Below, piece by piece: positions 16,956 to 25,645 of a stretch of 63,381 nt of DNA. Below the pieces are notes generated by a model that made no database searches, had not been told where the DNA came from, and saw only the letters and a program-made list of their open reading frames with translations. Origin of the DNA: Gemmatimonadota bacterium (lineage in GTDB: Bacteria; Latescibacterota; UBA2968; UBA8231); the NCBI GenBank assembly GCA_002712305.1, contig PATE01000062.1, positions 1-63,381 of the forward strand. The letters are read 5' to 3'. The position numbers and the translations under genes are program-made. Position 1 is the stretch's first letter. Each line of letters opens with the position of its first letter.

Positions 16956-17620
16956 CTAAACACGGTTCCACCAGACTCCCTGCCAGTAGTCAGGCAGAGG
17001 ATGATTGTGGGCCTCCCTGTCGAAGCGGGCGTGACGCTCCCGCAGCGTGACCAGGGCCAGTTCGACGATGGCCCCGACATGGGCCTGAGCGGCTGCCTCA
17101 GCCTGGCTTCTTGAAGGGGCCGTGATCTCAAGATCCCTCACCAAGCGTTCCGCGGGCCGATCGAGTTGTCGGGCGCCTATCTCGATCAGGGCGAAGTGGA
17201 TCTGCTCATGCTCCAGTACGTGCCGCATGTGCACGAGTGCGGGTCTGTGGATTCCACCAGGAGCAGTCCGGCAGTATCTGCGCCATGAAGCGCAGATGCC
17301 TGATATGGACCAGGTAGCTGATCTCGCCGTCTTCCGACACCTGTCGTCTGGCCTCAAAACCTGAAGAAGGATTGATACTGATCTGTCCACAAAGGGCGGC
17401 ACCAAGACGGTCAGCGTGTGCCTTCAGGTCCGGGGGGCTCTGCTGCGCCTGGAAATCATCTGGTGTGAGGAGCACGATAGCCGATGGGCGGTGTCTCGGG
17501 GGGCTGTCGGGTCCACATCCAGCCACCGCAGCCGGTGCTCAGGGCGATCAGATAGCAGGCGAGGGCCACTCGACACGACCAGCGCCGCCCCTTCGGCCGT
17601 TGACAGTCGGTGTGAAGCAT
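16956..17620 (-). pseudogene. DUF922-type (HEXXH-like) lipoprotein protease gene with two frameshifts
   Basis: Three frames combine into one protein. ATG 17620 gives a basic start, then a lipoprotein signal (VALACYLIALSTGC, lipobox LSTGC). After a shift near 17470 comes LLTPDDFQAQ and IRHLRFMAQILPDCSWW. A second shift near 17245 leads to LVHMRHVLEHEQIHFALIEI, with the HEQIH motif of the DUF922 Zn-protease-like family, and a C-terminal YWQGVWWNRV. Reading frames resume cleanly, so breaks are few and recent, or are assembly errors. If intact it would be an envelope lipoprotein of unknown proteolytic role. Confidence 0.7.
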
Positions 17621-17714
17621 AGATGAGGGGCGTGAGGGCTGCGAGACCGCTGGCGCACGAGAGGATCGGGCGATACCGTTGTTCCAAAGGTCCGTTTCAC
17701 TACTGGAGATGACA

Positions 17715-19250
17715 ATGTCCGATTCCTGCCTCACCGACACCGATCTGGCGCGTTTCGTCAACGAAGGGCATCTGGTGGTGCGTACGACGCTGCCCCGTGA
17801 ATTCCACAACCGTCTATACGCGAAGATCGATGAGGTCTTCGAAAAAGAGGGTAATCCAGGCAACAACATTCTACCTCGCGTTCCCGAGATCGCCCAAGTT
17901 TACGACGATGTCGCCGTTCGAGCCGCCCTTGGCCGCCTGCTCGGGCCTGGGTATGTCATGAATCCCCACCGCGCCACGCACCTGAATCCACCTGGGAGCA
18001 AGGGACAGTCGTGGCACAAGGACTGCTACGTCTACGACCACAACCTGCGGCATCCTCGTTATCGCTGGGTCATGGCTTTCTACTATCCGCAGGATGTCAC
18101 ACCGGACATGGGTCCCACCGGCGTCATGCCTCATCAACAGTGGTATCAGGATATCTCGGACCCCGATCCATCAAAGGCGACGGAGGAGGCCCAGCCCCTG
18201 GTCGGCGAGGCCGGTACGGTCTCCATCGTCCATTTCGATTGCTGGCACCGCGCAATGGCCAACACCTCCGATCGCAAGCGGTATATGCTCAAGTTTCAGT
18301 TTGCCCGCACGGCTGAGCCGGTGACGGCGGCAGAGCCGATGGCGGTGTCCGATTCGTCTCCGCCATCATGGGACCAACAGGCGGCCATCAGTGACGATGT
18401 CTGGTCGTGGCTCCACGGGACGACGCCCGTACACACCGAAGCCGAGAGCGAGGATGTAAGTTCCCTCGTGGAGGCCCTCGCGTCTCCTGATCCGGTCCGT
18501 CGCCGACAGGCCGCCGACCAGCTGGCATGCTCGGGGGCAGCACAGGACGCCCTGGAGTCGCTGCAGCGAGCCCTGGACGATACCGACGAAGCGGTGCGAC
18601 TGAATGCTGCTTATGCCCTGGCCGACGCCGGAGAAGCTGGTGTATCGTCTCTCGCCGATCGACTGCGACAGGACGCGATGGCTGCCGAGGATCGTGCCAT
18701 GGCAAAGACAGCCGACAACGCCCATGGCACCAACCCCACGGCGCCTGTGGCCGCTCAGGCTTTGGGGGTGGCGCCCAGCGCTGTGGAGCCCCTGGTCCAA
18801 TTGCTCAGCGACGATCATTGGTATGTCCGGGCAAGTGCTGCCGATGCGCTCGCCAATCGTGCGACCCAGGCGCCGGGGGTGACCCCTGATCTCGTGAAGG
18901 CCGCCGCAGATGATCATTGGTGGGTCCGTCGAAATGCCATGGAGGCGCTGGCCCGTGGGAACGATCTGGCTGGTGCCGCCCTGCAGACGGCATCTTCGGG
19001 TCTGCGCGACGAGGACTACCGAGTCCGTCGAAATGCGGCCATCGCCATCCGTCGAGCCGACACACCCGCGGCGGATACGCTCGACGGCCTGGCCCAGATG
19101 TTGAACGACGAAAATCGCTACAACCGATTCTACGCAGTGGACGCCCTGCGGTCTCTCAGTTCGACGACGCCCGAGGCACAGAAGATGCTCATCGATTATC
19201 TGTTCACCGCCCGATGGTGCTCGCTGACAAACGCCGAGAGCACCTTCTGA
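17715..19250 (+). CDS. PhyH-family oxygenase fused to C-terminal HEAT repeats
   Basis: Start ATG 17715 is six bases after GGAG. Residues 1-205 form a PhyH domain with HxD motif SWHKDCYVYD (H101, D103), distal histidine FDCWHRAMANT (H178) and arginine in RKRYMLKFQF. Residues from about 247 to 500 are a series of HEAT/PBS-lyase-like repeats: LVEALASPDPVRRRQAADQL, LQRALDDTDEAVRLNAAYAL, VRASAADALANRA, VRRNAMEAL and VRRNAAIAI. HEAT arrays usually bind proteins or nucleic acid, so the fusion suggests oxygenation of a macromolecular target or recruitment to a complex (inference). 511 residues, about twice the length of simple PhyH proteins. It is monocistronic and convergent with the YcaQ operon. 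Confidence 0.87.
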   Translation: MSDSCLTDTDLARFVNEGHLVVRTTLPREFHNRLYAKIDEVFEKEGNPGNNILPRVPEIAQVYDDVAVRAALGRLLGPGYVMNPHRATHLNPPGSKGQSWHKDCYVYDHNLRHPRYRWVMAFYYPQDVTPDMGPTGVMPHQQWYQDISDPDPSKATEEAQPLVGEAGTVSIVHFDCWHRAMANTSDRKRYMLKFQFARTAEPVTAAEPMAVSDSSPPSWDQQAAISDDVWSWLHGTTPVHTEAESEDVSSLVEALASPDPVRRRQAADQLACSGAAQDALESLQRALDDTDEAVRLNAAYALADAGEAGVSSLADRLRQDAMAAEDRAMAKTADNAHGTNPTAPVAAQALGVAPSAVEPLVQLLSDDHWYVRASAADALANRATQAPGVTPDLVKAAADDHWWVRRNAMEALARGNDLAGAALQTASSGLRDEDYRVRRNAAIAIRRADTPAADTLDGLAQMLNDENRYNRFYAVDALRSLSSTTPEAQKMLIDYLFTARWCSLTNAESTF

Positions 19251-19265
19251 CGACGCCGGCCAAGA

Positions 19266-20489
19266 CTACCCCGGGATCTGCTTGAGGGCCTTTCGCAAGG
19301 GCGAACGCCAGATGTTTGGGCGAACGGCGTCGATACGGATCCGCGGACAGAGATTGAACTGACCAAACCGGTTCAGTTGGTCGGCCAACGCAGGAAGCAC
19401 TGCTTCGATCTGATCGGCGGTGAGGTCGGGTTCGAGGGTCAGCCTGCGGACGGCGAAGGATCCCTTTTTTCGCTCTGCCTTCGCGTCGAGTCGACCGATG
19501 AAGCGGTCACCCCACAACACGGGCAAGCAGAAATAGCCATAGACCCGCTTCTTCGCCGGCACGTAGCACTCGATGGTGTAGTCGAAATCGAAGAGTCGGC
19601 TGAGCCAGGGGCGTCGAATAACGAGGTTGTCGAAGGGCGACAGCAGGTGGGCCTGACCCTGCCGAACGCGCACCGATTTCTGCAGCGAGGATGAGCGGAC
19701 GTAGAGGGGAGGACCTTCGTCTCCAGCGATCCGGACCTCGGACAATCGGCCCTCGTCAAGGGCCTCATCCAACGCCTGGCGCAGGCTCTTGTTGTCTCGA
19801 TTCCAGATGCGCATCTCTCCCACACTGGCCACGCCATGTTGATCCATGGCGCGATCCAGCGCCCAACGGGCCCGCTCCTGCGGTGAGGCCGGGTCCCGTG
19901 AGATGTCACGAGGAAGAACCCGCTCGGTCAGATCGTACAGTCGCTGGAACTGTCGACGCTCGCTGATCATCAGTTCGCCGCTGCTCAATAGAAGTTCCAG
20001 CGCGCCCTTGGCCGGTTTCCAGTCCCACCAGGGGCCACGGTTACCCCCTTCGTCGGCGAAATCCGACGTCCCAAGAGGGCCCTCCGCCCGAATCCGGTCT
20101 CGCACGTGATCGACGATCTTCCGATTCGCGGCGATCCAATCGATGGTCTGCTGTCGCCGCGCATGAGCGTGCATGGCGCCTGCGTAAAATCGGTAATCCT
20201 CCATGGGCAGGAAGGAGGCGGCGTGACTCCACCCCTCGAAGACGCGCCGGTCAACGGCGAGCAGGTGATCAAGATCGGCTTCCCCGTATTGCTTCTGTCG
20301 ACTCCACAGAATGTGGTGGTGAGCACGGGCGATGACGGAGATGGTATCGATCTGTACATACCCGAGCCGGCCAAAGACAGCGGCAGTGCCGTCGGGACCC
20401 GTGTCGGGCGAGAAGGAGCCATCCAGACCCTGTGCCTGGAGGGCGAGTCGGCGGGCCTTTGCAAGGGTGATTCTGGGTGGCGTGCTCAA
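19266..20489 (-). CDS. YcaQ/AlkX-type winged-helix DNA glycosylase (HTH_42 family)
   Basis: 407 residues. The N-terminal half contains GYVQIDTISVIARAHHHIL with the QxD catalytic motif of the interstrand-crosslink glycosylase family; winged-helix segments follow. The C-terminal block has FDNLVIRRPWLSRLFDF, GYFCLPVLWGDRFIGRLDAK and the usual DQLNRFGQ end. Characterised members excise bulky alkylated purines and unhook crosslinks. It is the last gene of a three-gene unit, overlapping the preceding oxidoreductase by 4 bp (ATGA). Functional coupling with two metabolic dehydrogenases is not obvious and may be incidental. Confidence 0.85.
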   Translation of the reverse strand: MSTPPRITLAKARRLALQAQGLDGSFSPDTGPDGTAAVFGRLGYVQIDTISVIARAHHHILWSRQKQYGEADLDHLLAVDRRVFEGWSHAASFLPMEDYRFYAGAMHAHARRQQTIDWIAANRKIVDHVRDRIRAEGPLGTSDFADEGGNRGPWWDWKPAKGALELLLSSGELMISERRQFQRLYDLTERVLPRDISRDPASPQERARWALDRAMDQHGVASVGEMRIWNRDNKSLRQALDEALDEGRLSEVRIAGDEGPPLYVRSSSLQKSVRVRQGQAHLLSPFDNLVIRRPWLSRLFDFDYTIECYVPAKKRVYGYFCLPVLWGDRFIGRLDAKAERKKGSFAVRRLTLEPDLTADQIEAVLPALADQLNRFGQFNLCPRIRIDAVRPNIWRSPLRKALKQIPG

Positions 20490-21628
20490 GTCATTTCTCC
20501 AGCGCCATAACGACCGAAGGATGGTTGGGCGTCGTCGAAACCTGCATCAAAAGCAAGCAGATCTTGGGTCGTGGAGATGATGAGCTCTCGCCCTTCGAAG
20601 CTGCTGCGCCAGAGAAGGGATGAGAGCTGGTAGGTGAGATGAGCGAAGGGCGCGTTGGGAAACCTGGTTGACGTCATCAGCTGTTCGGGCGTCTCATCAA
20701 GCCAATCTGCGTAGGTCCGGAGAACGCCTTCATAGGAACTACCTGCTGGGTTCACCTGCTGATCGACGCCATCGATCACCAGCCTCTTGGCGCCCTCGAG
20801 GAATTCGACCTCGATCTCCCAGCCGCTACCGTCTCCCTGACCGCGAATCACACGCCTCTTGGTCGACGGGGCGCCCGCCTTGAAGTCGGTCCAGCCGTGC
20901 ATCCTCGTCGACCCGAGGCGGATGTCGTAGGTCGTCTTTCCATCCACCATCGTCTCATAGTCAGCTGGATTGGGCGGATCGTAGTGATCAGCCCATGCGT
21001 GGACCTGAATGCCCTGATCGAGAATCGCCTCCGGACATCCGTGGAGATGCCCGAGCAAGCGCAGAACGAAGGCGAAGCAGTGGACGGTCTCCTGATACTG
21101 GATGTGAACCATCCGTTTCGTATTGCGGGGGTTGTCTCTCGCTTCACGATCCTTCGATCGCTGAATGCCGATCTCATCGACGTGAACCTGGTCAAATCCG
21201 TCGAGGAAATGCAGAATCCTCGTCGTCACCGGGTCGAATACCTCGGGAAAGTCGAACAGGAGGATGGGCGGTGGGGAGGCGTGGCTCTGACCCAGCTGTT
21301 GCAGCAGTCTTGAGCAGTCCTGGGGGCGCTGGGGAGCGGCCATCGGCTTTTCGTTGAGAATGGCGACCCCATCCCGGGCAAGTAACCGGTGCAGAGCACG
21401 CTCGCGTGCCTCCGGGTGAAGGGCCAGATGAAACAGGTCGGCCTCCAAGGCCAGGAATGTCTCTTCATCCTTCAAGCACTCCACATCCTGTAATCGTACA
21501 TCTGAAGGCTGCGGGGCCGGATCGAAAACAGAGACACGCCATTCGAGGGCCCGTGCTGCGTCGAGGAACTTGCGGCCGATGTAGCCCCAGGCACCGGCGA
21601 TGGCCAGGTGTCGTTGAAGATGGCTCAC
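20486..21628 (-). CDS. Gfo/Idh/MocA-like oxidoreductase
   Basis: 380 residues. The N-terminus LAIAGAWGYIGRKFLDAA is a Rossmann start with an unusual glycine motif, followed by the NEKPMAAP signature near residue 113 (EKP motif). The C-terminal half is the alpha/beta substrate domain and contains VHIQYQETVHCFAFVLRLLG. No signal peptide. Both ends overlap neighbours by 4 bp (ATGA), with the hydroxyacid dehydrogenase upstream and the YcaQ-type gene downstream, so it is translationally coupled. The weak glycine motif makes cofactor use less certain than in the homologue at 4226. Confidence 0.72.
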   Translation of the reverse strand: MSHLQRHLAIAGAWGYIGRKFLDAARALEWRVSVFDPAPQPSDVRLQDVECLKDEETFLALEADLFHLALHPEARERALHRLLARDGVAILNEKPMAAPQRPQDCSRLLQQLGQSHASPPPILLFDFPEVFDPVTTRILHFLDGFDQVHVDEIGIQRSKDREARDNPRNTKRMVHIQYQETVHCFAFVLRLLGHLHGCPEAILDQGIQVHAWADHYDPPNPADYETMVDGKTTYDIRLGSTRMHGWTDFKAGAPSTKRRVIRGQGDGSGWEIEVEFLEGAKRLVIDGVDQQVNPAGSSYEGVLRTYADWLDETPEQLMTSTRFPNAPFAHLTYQLSSLLWRSSFEGRELIISTTQDLLAFDAGFDDAQPSFGRYGAGEMT

Positions 21629-22557
21629 TTGTTTGGCTGGTCCCGGTCGCTGGTGGGTGGCCGCAACTGTCGGATGATGGCGCTGTTGTCCAGATCACCG
21701 TCACCTGCGGCGATGGCATCGGCGAGCAGACGGGCGTGGACGGGTGTCAGTGGCAGTCGAATCCCTGCGGATCGTGCACAGTCCAGGATCAGATCGACAT
21801 CCTTGGCGTGCTGGCGCAGCCGAGCGGCGGGTGACTCAAAGTCACCGGCCACCATTCGCGGGCCCTTGTGATCCATCTGCCGTGAGTAAGCGGGGGTCTG
21901 CACGAGTAACTCCAAGAACTGCTGCGGGTCGAGCCCAAGGGCCTCTGCGAAGACGAGGCCCTCCGCCAAAACGAGTCGATGCAAGCCAAGCACGAGGTTG
22001 CTGGCGAGCTTCGCACGGCTACCAGAACCGACGGGCCCAAGGTGAACACGATGCTGACCAAGGGCATCCAGCAGATGTGATTGTGCTTCGATGACCCGGT
22101 GGTCTCCGCCGATCATGACCACTGCTTCGTCAGACGCCAATTGTTGCGATGAGCCCGAGATCGTGGCGTCAAGCATCGAAATACCCGCCTTTTCGAGCTG
22201 GTCTGCATTCGCCTGCGTCGCTTCAGGGTCACCGGTTGTGGTGTCGATGACGAGCCGGCAGGCAGATGCCTCGCCGACAGGTTCCTCACCGATCTGGGAC
22301 AACACGGCGGTCACCGCGTGATGGTCGGGAAGGCTGAGGATGACAGTTTCCGCTCTGCCGAAAACATCCCCGACATCGCAGGCCAGCGATATCTCGGCCG
22401 TCATCTTCTGCGTGTGAGCCGGATCGATGTCATATCCGATGACCTGCCAGCCTCTCTCGCACAGTCGCTCGGCGATCACGGCACCCATCAGACCGAGGCC
22501 GACCAGGCCAACCCTCGATGAGTTGGGCTCTCCATTGGTGGTGGAAGGCGTCTTCAT
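21625..22557 (-). CDS. 3-hydroxyisobutyrate dehydrogenase-family (beta-hydroxyacid) dehydrogenase
   Basis: 310 residues. Nucleotide motif VGLVGLGLMGAVIAERL (residues 16-32), substrate motif ATISGSSQQL near 140 and the catalytic lysine in GSGSRAKLASNLVLGLHR (GxxxxxKxxxN pattern). The C-terminal all-helical domain includes FLELLVQTPAYSRQM. The family oxidises beta-hydroxyacids (3-hydroxyisobutyrate, tartronate semialdehyde, gluconate-type substrates) with NAD(P). First gene of the three-gene operon; the promoter must lie in the 108-bp divergent gap shared with the TIM-barrel gene. Confidence 0.88.
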   Translation of the reverse strand: MKTPSTTNGEPNSSRVGLVGLGLMGAVIAERLCERGWQVIGYDIDPAHTQKMTAEISLACDVGDVFGRAETVILSLPDHHAVTAVLSQIGEEPVGEASACRLVIDTTTGDPEATQANADQLEKAGISMLDATISGSSQQLASDEAVVMIGGDHRVIEAQSHLLDALGQHRVHLGPVGSGSRAKLASNLVLGLHRLVLAEGLVFAEALGLDPQQFLELLVQTPAYSRQMDHKGPRMVAGDFESPAARLRQHAKDVDLILDCARSAGIRLPLTPVHARLLADAIAAGDGDLDNSAIIRQLRPPTSDRDQPNK

Positions 22558-22665
22558 GTGGTGAAAGGACGGTCGTCACGTCGCCGCGCGCCACGGTCGC
22601 GATCGCACACTACCTTTCGGTCGTTACTTCTATTTAGACGCTGTGCACCGACGGGAGATCACAAC

Positions 22666-24009
22666 ATGCCTCATCCTCGCCGCCTGATCTGGTTCTGTCA
22701 GACCGAACATGTGGCCAAACAACCTGAGCAACTCGCCCTGCTGCGCGATGAGATCGGTCTGACGACGATCATGCCCGAGAGTCCGATCTGCCATACCTCT
22801 GGTTTTCGTGCAAGCCCGGAGGTGGCGGCGCGAGGACCCTTCGAGGACTGGCGCGAGAGGGGTGAGGCCTGGCCCAAGGTGTCGGAGGGGATCTATCCAC
22901 CTGTGTCAGGTGTGATCGGTGGATTCGACGACACGGATCTGTGTAGGGTGATCGAAGCGGCCTCGGCGGCGGGCATCGAGGTCTGGGGGCACATCGGCTT
23001 GTGGAGCTATGGCGGCGATGTCTATCCCGAACACGCGCTGCGCACAATCGACGGTGCATCCCTGGACACGCGGTACTCGCGCTGGGGGATCGGACTGTGT
23101 CCAAGTCGCGAAGCCATCAATCAATGGACGAAAGACGGGCTGGTCGATATTGCCCAGAGATACGACGTAGACGGATTCTGCGTCGATCACGCACGGTATC
23201 CCCAACCGGCAAGTGTCTCCGCCCTGGCCGCGTGCGGCTGTGCATCCTGTGTCGAGGAAGGCACAACCCTCGGCTTCGATGTGGCCATCTTACATCAAGC
23301 TCTACGCGATACCGTACGTCGGGTGCGCGACATCAAGGGGTCACGTCTTCAGCAGCTTGCGCGAGATCGACTCTCTCCCGAGCAGCTTTGGGCTGCCCTC
23401 GAGATCTCGCCCCACGTAACGGAGTGGTTTCAGATGCGCTCTGCCCTGTTGGCGAAGCAGATGCAGCATTTTCGCGAAGGTGTGCAGCAGATCGATGCAT
23501 CCATGGTTTTCGGCTGTGACATCTTCGCACCGTCGGTCAGCCTGTTCGGCGGCCACGATCTGGCCCTGTGGGAGACGGCAACCGACTACATCACAGGCGG
23601 GAGCTCGGCGGGGGGCGTCGTGGGCTGGGCGACGGCCTCAACGAATGCAGCCTTCGAATGGACCCGTTCGTTGGCCGAGGTCACGCAGGGGGCTGAGGCG
23701 GACTGGCTCGAGCTCACATTGCAGGTGTTGGGGGTCGATGATCTGGCCATTCCACGCGACATCGAGGCTCTGGACCAAGGTCGCGATTTGCCGATCGAAG
23801 AGCTCTACGATCGAGAGATCGCTCGCCTCGTGGCGGACACGAACGACCGCGTGCCCCTGTATCCACCCGTTTCGGCGGGGGGTGACCCCGAACGAACACG
23901 TCGTCTGTGTCGCAGTATCGCTGATCATGGTGGGCACGGTGCGATGATGACCCTCGCGCCAGACCGCAAGGAGACGCTGCGGGCGATTCAGGAAGGGTTC
24001 GGGGCGTAA
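22666..24009 (+). CDS. Uncharacterised TIM-barrel (glycoside-hydrolase-like) protein
   Basis: Start ATG 22666 follows GGGAGATC; an upstream in-frame ATG at 22558 has no ribosome site. 447 residues, soluble. It opens with LIWFCQTEHVAKQ; the segment VWGHIGLWSYGGDVYPEH and the strand RYDVDGFCVDHARYP (with VDHARYP at a barrel strand end) resemble glycoside-hydrolase-like barrels, where an acidic residue follows a GF(C/R)xDxxRYP strand. A CGCASC motif near 186 could bind metal. The end has YPPVSAGGDPERTRR and HGGHGAMMTLAPD. Exact family and substrate are not recognised. Confidence 0.65.
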   Translation: MPHPRRLIWFCQTEHVAKQPEQLALLRDEIGLTTIMPESPICHTSGFRASPEVAARGPFEDWRERGEAWPKVSEGIYPPVSGVIGGFDDTDLCRVIEAASAAGIEVWGHIGLWSYGGDVYPEHALRTIDGASLDTRYSRWGIGLCPSREAINQWTKDGLVDIAQRYDVDGFCVDHARYPQPASVSALAACGCASCVEEGTTLGFDVAILHQALRDTVRRVRDIKGSRLQQLARDRLSPEQLWAALEISPHVTEWFQMRSALLAKQMQHFREGVQQIDASMVFGCDIFAPSVSLFGGHDLALWETATDYITGGSSAGGVVGWATASTNAAFEWTRSLAEVTQGAEADWLELTLQVLGVDDLAIPRDIEALDQGRDLPIEELYDREIARLVADTNDRVPLYPPVSAGGDPERTRRLCRSIADHGGHGAMMTLAPDRKETLRAIQEGFGA

Positions 24010-24087
24010 TCGCTGTCACGTTCGCTGCAGGGGTAGGTCTTTCCCGATAAGCGAAGCATTCATGGTACGCAAAAAGAGGTAGAGATC

Positions 24088-24411
24088 GTGACCGCAACGG
24101 GTCAGCAAGCAACTCCGAAGGAGACAGCGTCGCTGGTAACGGCTGCACGCAGTGGCGACGAGTCCGCCTTTACGCGACTCGTCAACCGCGTCGAGGCAGA
24201 ACAGGAGCGCCAGGGCGTGCTGACCGTCGCCGTCGACAACCAGGAACGAACCATCACCGAGGCGCGGGGTCGCTATAATGCCGTCCCCCACGGCAGCAAT
24301 CGTTCAGCAAAGACCCAGCGGATCGGCAAGGGGTACCTGCAGCTGCTTGAGGCCTCCGCCCAGGTGCCGCGGCAGTGGCAGGATAGGGAGCGTCTGCGCC
24401 GCACAGGGTAG
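24088..24411 (+). CDS. Small ORF with ECF sigma-factor-like N-terminus, probably a remnant
   Basis: GTG 24088 opens 107 codons. Residues 12-36 (TASLVTAARSGDESAFTRLV) match the start of sigma-70 region 2 in ECF factors. What follows (VEAEQERQGVLTVAVDNQER and a basic, low-complexity end) does not look like the rest of region 2 or region 4, and no RNA-polymerase-binding or promoter-recognition helices are seen. It is either a truncated sigma factor or an unrelated small protein. It stands alone between the TIM-barrel gene and a PhyH gene; the 170 bp after it hold nothing recognisable. Confidence 0.35.
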   Translation: MTATGQQATPKETASLVTAARSGDESAFTRLVNRVEAEQERQGVLTVAVDNQERTITEARGRYNAVPHGSNRSAKTQRIGKGYLQLLEASAQVPRQWQDRERLRRTG

Positions 24412-24584
24412 TGCCTCGGCTACTTGCTCGCTTTCCCGGTTGTACCCTAGGTACGGGATAGTCAACGATGATCACCAGATCATCGGCCATCCCTTACTTC
24501 TGCCGGGACGACGAGGATGTGCGAATCACCCGTTCACCTGACATGCCTCATTAGTGCCTCTCCGACGCCTGATCGAGGTCACGC

Positions 24585-25343
24585 ATGAGGTGTGAAGAGG
24601 CGCTCGCACAACTGAACGTATCGCAGGATCTACTCTCGCACGATGAGAAGCAGTTCCTCGACGAGCAGGGGTATCTGCCCCTTCCCGAGATCATGAACCA
24701 TGCCCAAGTCGATGCTCTGCGCACCCGCTTCGACGAGTTGGTCGAAGAAGAGGGCGAGAAGGCGGGGACGGAAGTACATCAGGAAGCCGGCACCAACCGG
24801 TTGTCCAATCTTGTGGACAAGGGGGAGATCTTCGAGATCTGCTTCACGCACCCCCGCGTGCTGGCAGCGATGCGCCACGTCCTCGGCCCCGACTTCCGGC
24901 TCTCGTCTCTCAACGGCCGTGCCGCGCTTCCAGGGCAGGGGCTCCAGGGGTTACACGCGGACTGGGGTACGGGTGTGGAGCCCGGCGACTACTACGTCTG
25001 CAACAGCATCTGGCTTCTGAGTGACTTCACGGAACAGAATGGGGCCACTCGAGTCGTTCCGGGTTCGAATCGTTCCGGACAACATCCCAAGGATGCTCTC
25101 GACGACCCGACAGCGCCTCATCCTGAAGAGGTGATTCTGACCGCGCCTGCTGGCACGGTGGTGGTCTTCAATTCTCACACGTGGCACGCTGGTACGCTGA
25201 ATCGCTCCGACGAGCCACGCTACGGTCTGCATTCCTACTTCACGCGACGTGATCAGCGACAGCAAACCGCTCAGAAGGCCCTCCTTTCAGAGGAAACCAA
25301 GGCTCGTCTCAGTGAGGCGGCGCGTGTCATCCTCGACGTGTAA
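24585..25343 (+). CDS. Phytanoyl-CoA dioxygenase (PhyH) family oxygenase
   Basis: 252 residues, soluble. HxD motif GLHADWG (H124, D126), distal histidine SHTWHAGT (H201) and arginine in PRYGLHSYFTRRD (R212) give a complete Fe(II)/2-oxoglutarate site. The N-terminal FLDEQGYLPLPEIMNHAQVD helix and the ATRVVPGSN strand are canonical. The first 20 residues may be an over-extended N-terminus, as the ribosome site before ATG 24585 is only a weak GAGG. Monocistronic; no clue to substrate. Fourth intact PhyH with a full metal triad in this window, counting the HEAT fusion. Confidence 0.85.
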   Translation: MRCEEALAQLNVSQDLLSHDEKQFLDEQGYLPLPEIMNHAQVDALRTRFDELVEEEGEKAGTEVHQEAGTNRLSNLVDKGEIFEICFTHPRVLAAMRHVLGPDFRLSSLNGRAALPGQGLQGLHADWGTGVEPGDYYVCNSIWLLSDFTEQNGATRVVPGSNRSGQHPKDALDDPTAPHPEEVILTAPAGTVVVFNSHTWHAGTLNRSDEPRYGLHSYFTRRDQRQQTAQKALLSEETKARLSEAARVILDV

Positions 25344-25350
25344 CGGGGCA

Positions 25351-25411
25351 CGAGACATCTTGACCAAATCCGAGATCTCTTGATCGAGTCCCGAGACATT
25401 TTGGTACCAAC
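25351..25411. repeat. Three imperfect ~20-bp tandem repeats
   Basis: CGAGACATCTTGACCAAATC (25351-25370) and CGAGATCTCTTGATCGAGTC (25371-25390) match at 15 of 20 positions; a third, weaker unit starts at 25392 (CGAGACATTTTGG). Periodic sites of this kind occur at ends of some insertion sequences and in operator arrays; no transposase is adjacent. The repeats form the start of the 300-bp gap between a PhyH gene and an SDR gene. Confidence 0.5.
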
Positions 25412-25499
25412 GGCGGCAGGCAGTCGGACGATGTGGCGCCGGAGAGCTTGCAGGGAAGCACTGGTGGTCATCGCAAGTGTGGCGATTCTCGAGATCGGA

Positions 25500-25522
25500 G
25501 GACCACCAGGGTCTGGTGGTCC
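25500..25522. repeat. Perfect 10-bp inverted repeat in intergenic region
   Basis: GGACCACCAG (25500-25509) and CTGGTGGTCC (25513-25522) flank GGT. A third partial copy, CTGGTGGTC, occurs near 25460. No U-tract follows. It may be an operator, a terminator-like element, or part of a dead mobile element together with the tandem repeats at 25351. Confidence 0.55.
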
Positions 25523-25645
25523 ATACCTAGACACGGATGAGGCTCTTTCCAAGTCGAAGCAGATCCTCGATGAACTCTTCTGACGCACAACAGGTGCGCG
25601 GACACTCTGCAGACTATTCTTTCCTTCACAAACGGGAGAGAATGG

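Noticed and set aside
25380-25583. A 67-codon plus-strand ORF between a PhyH gene and the SDR
   Set aside because: No ribosome site; it overlaps the tandem and inverted repeats and has no recognisable features, so a coding role is unsupported.
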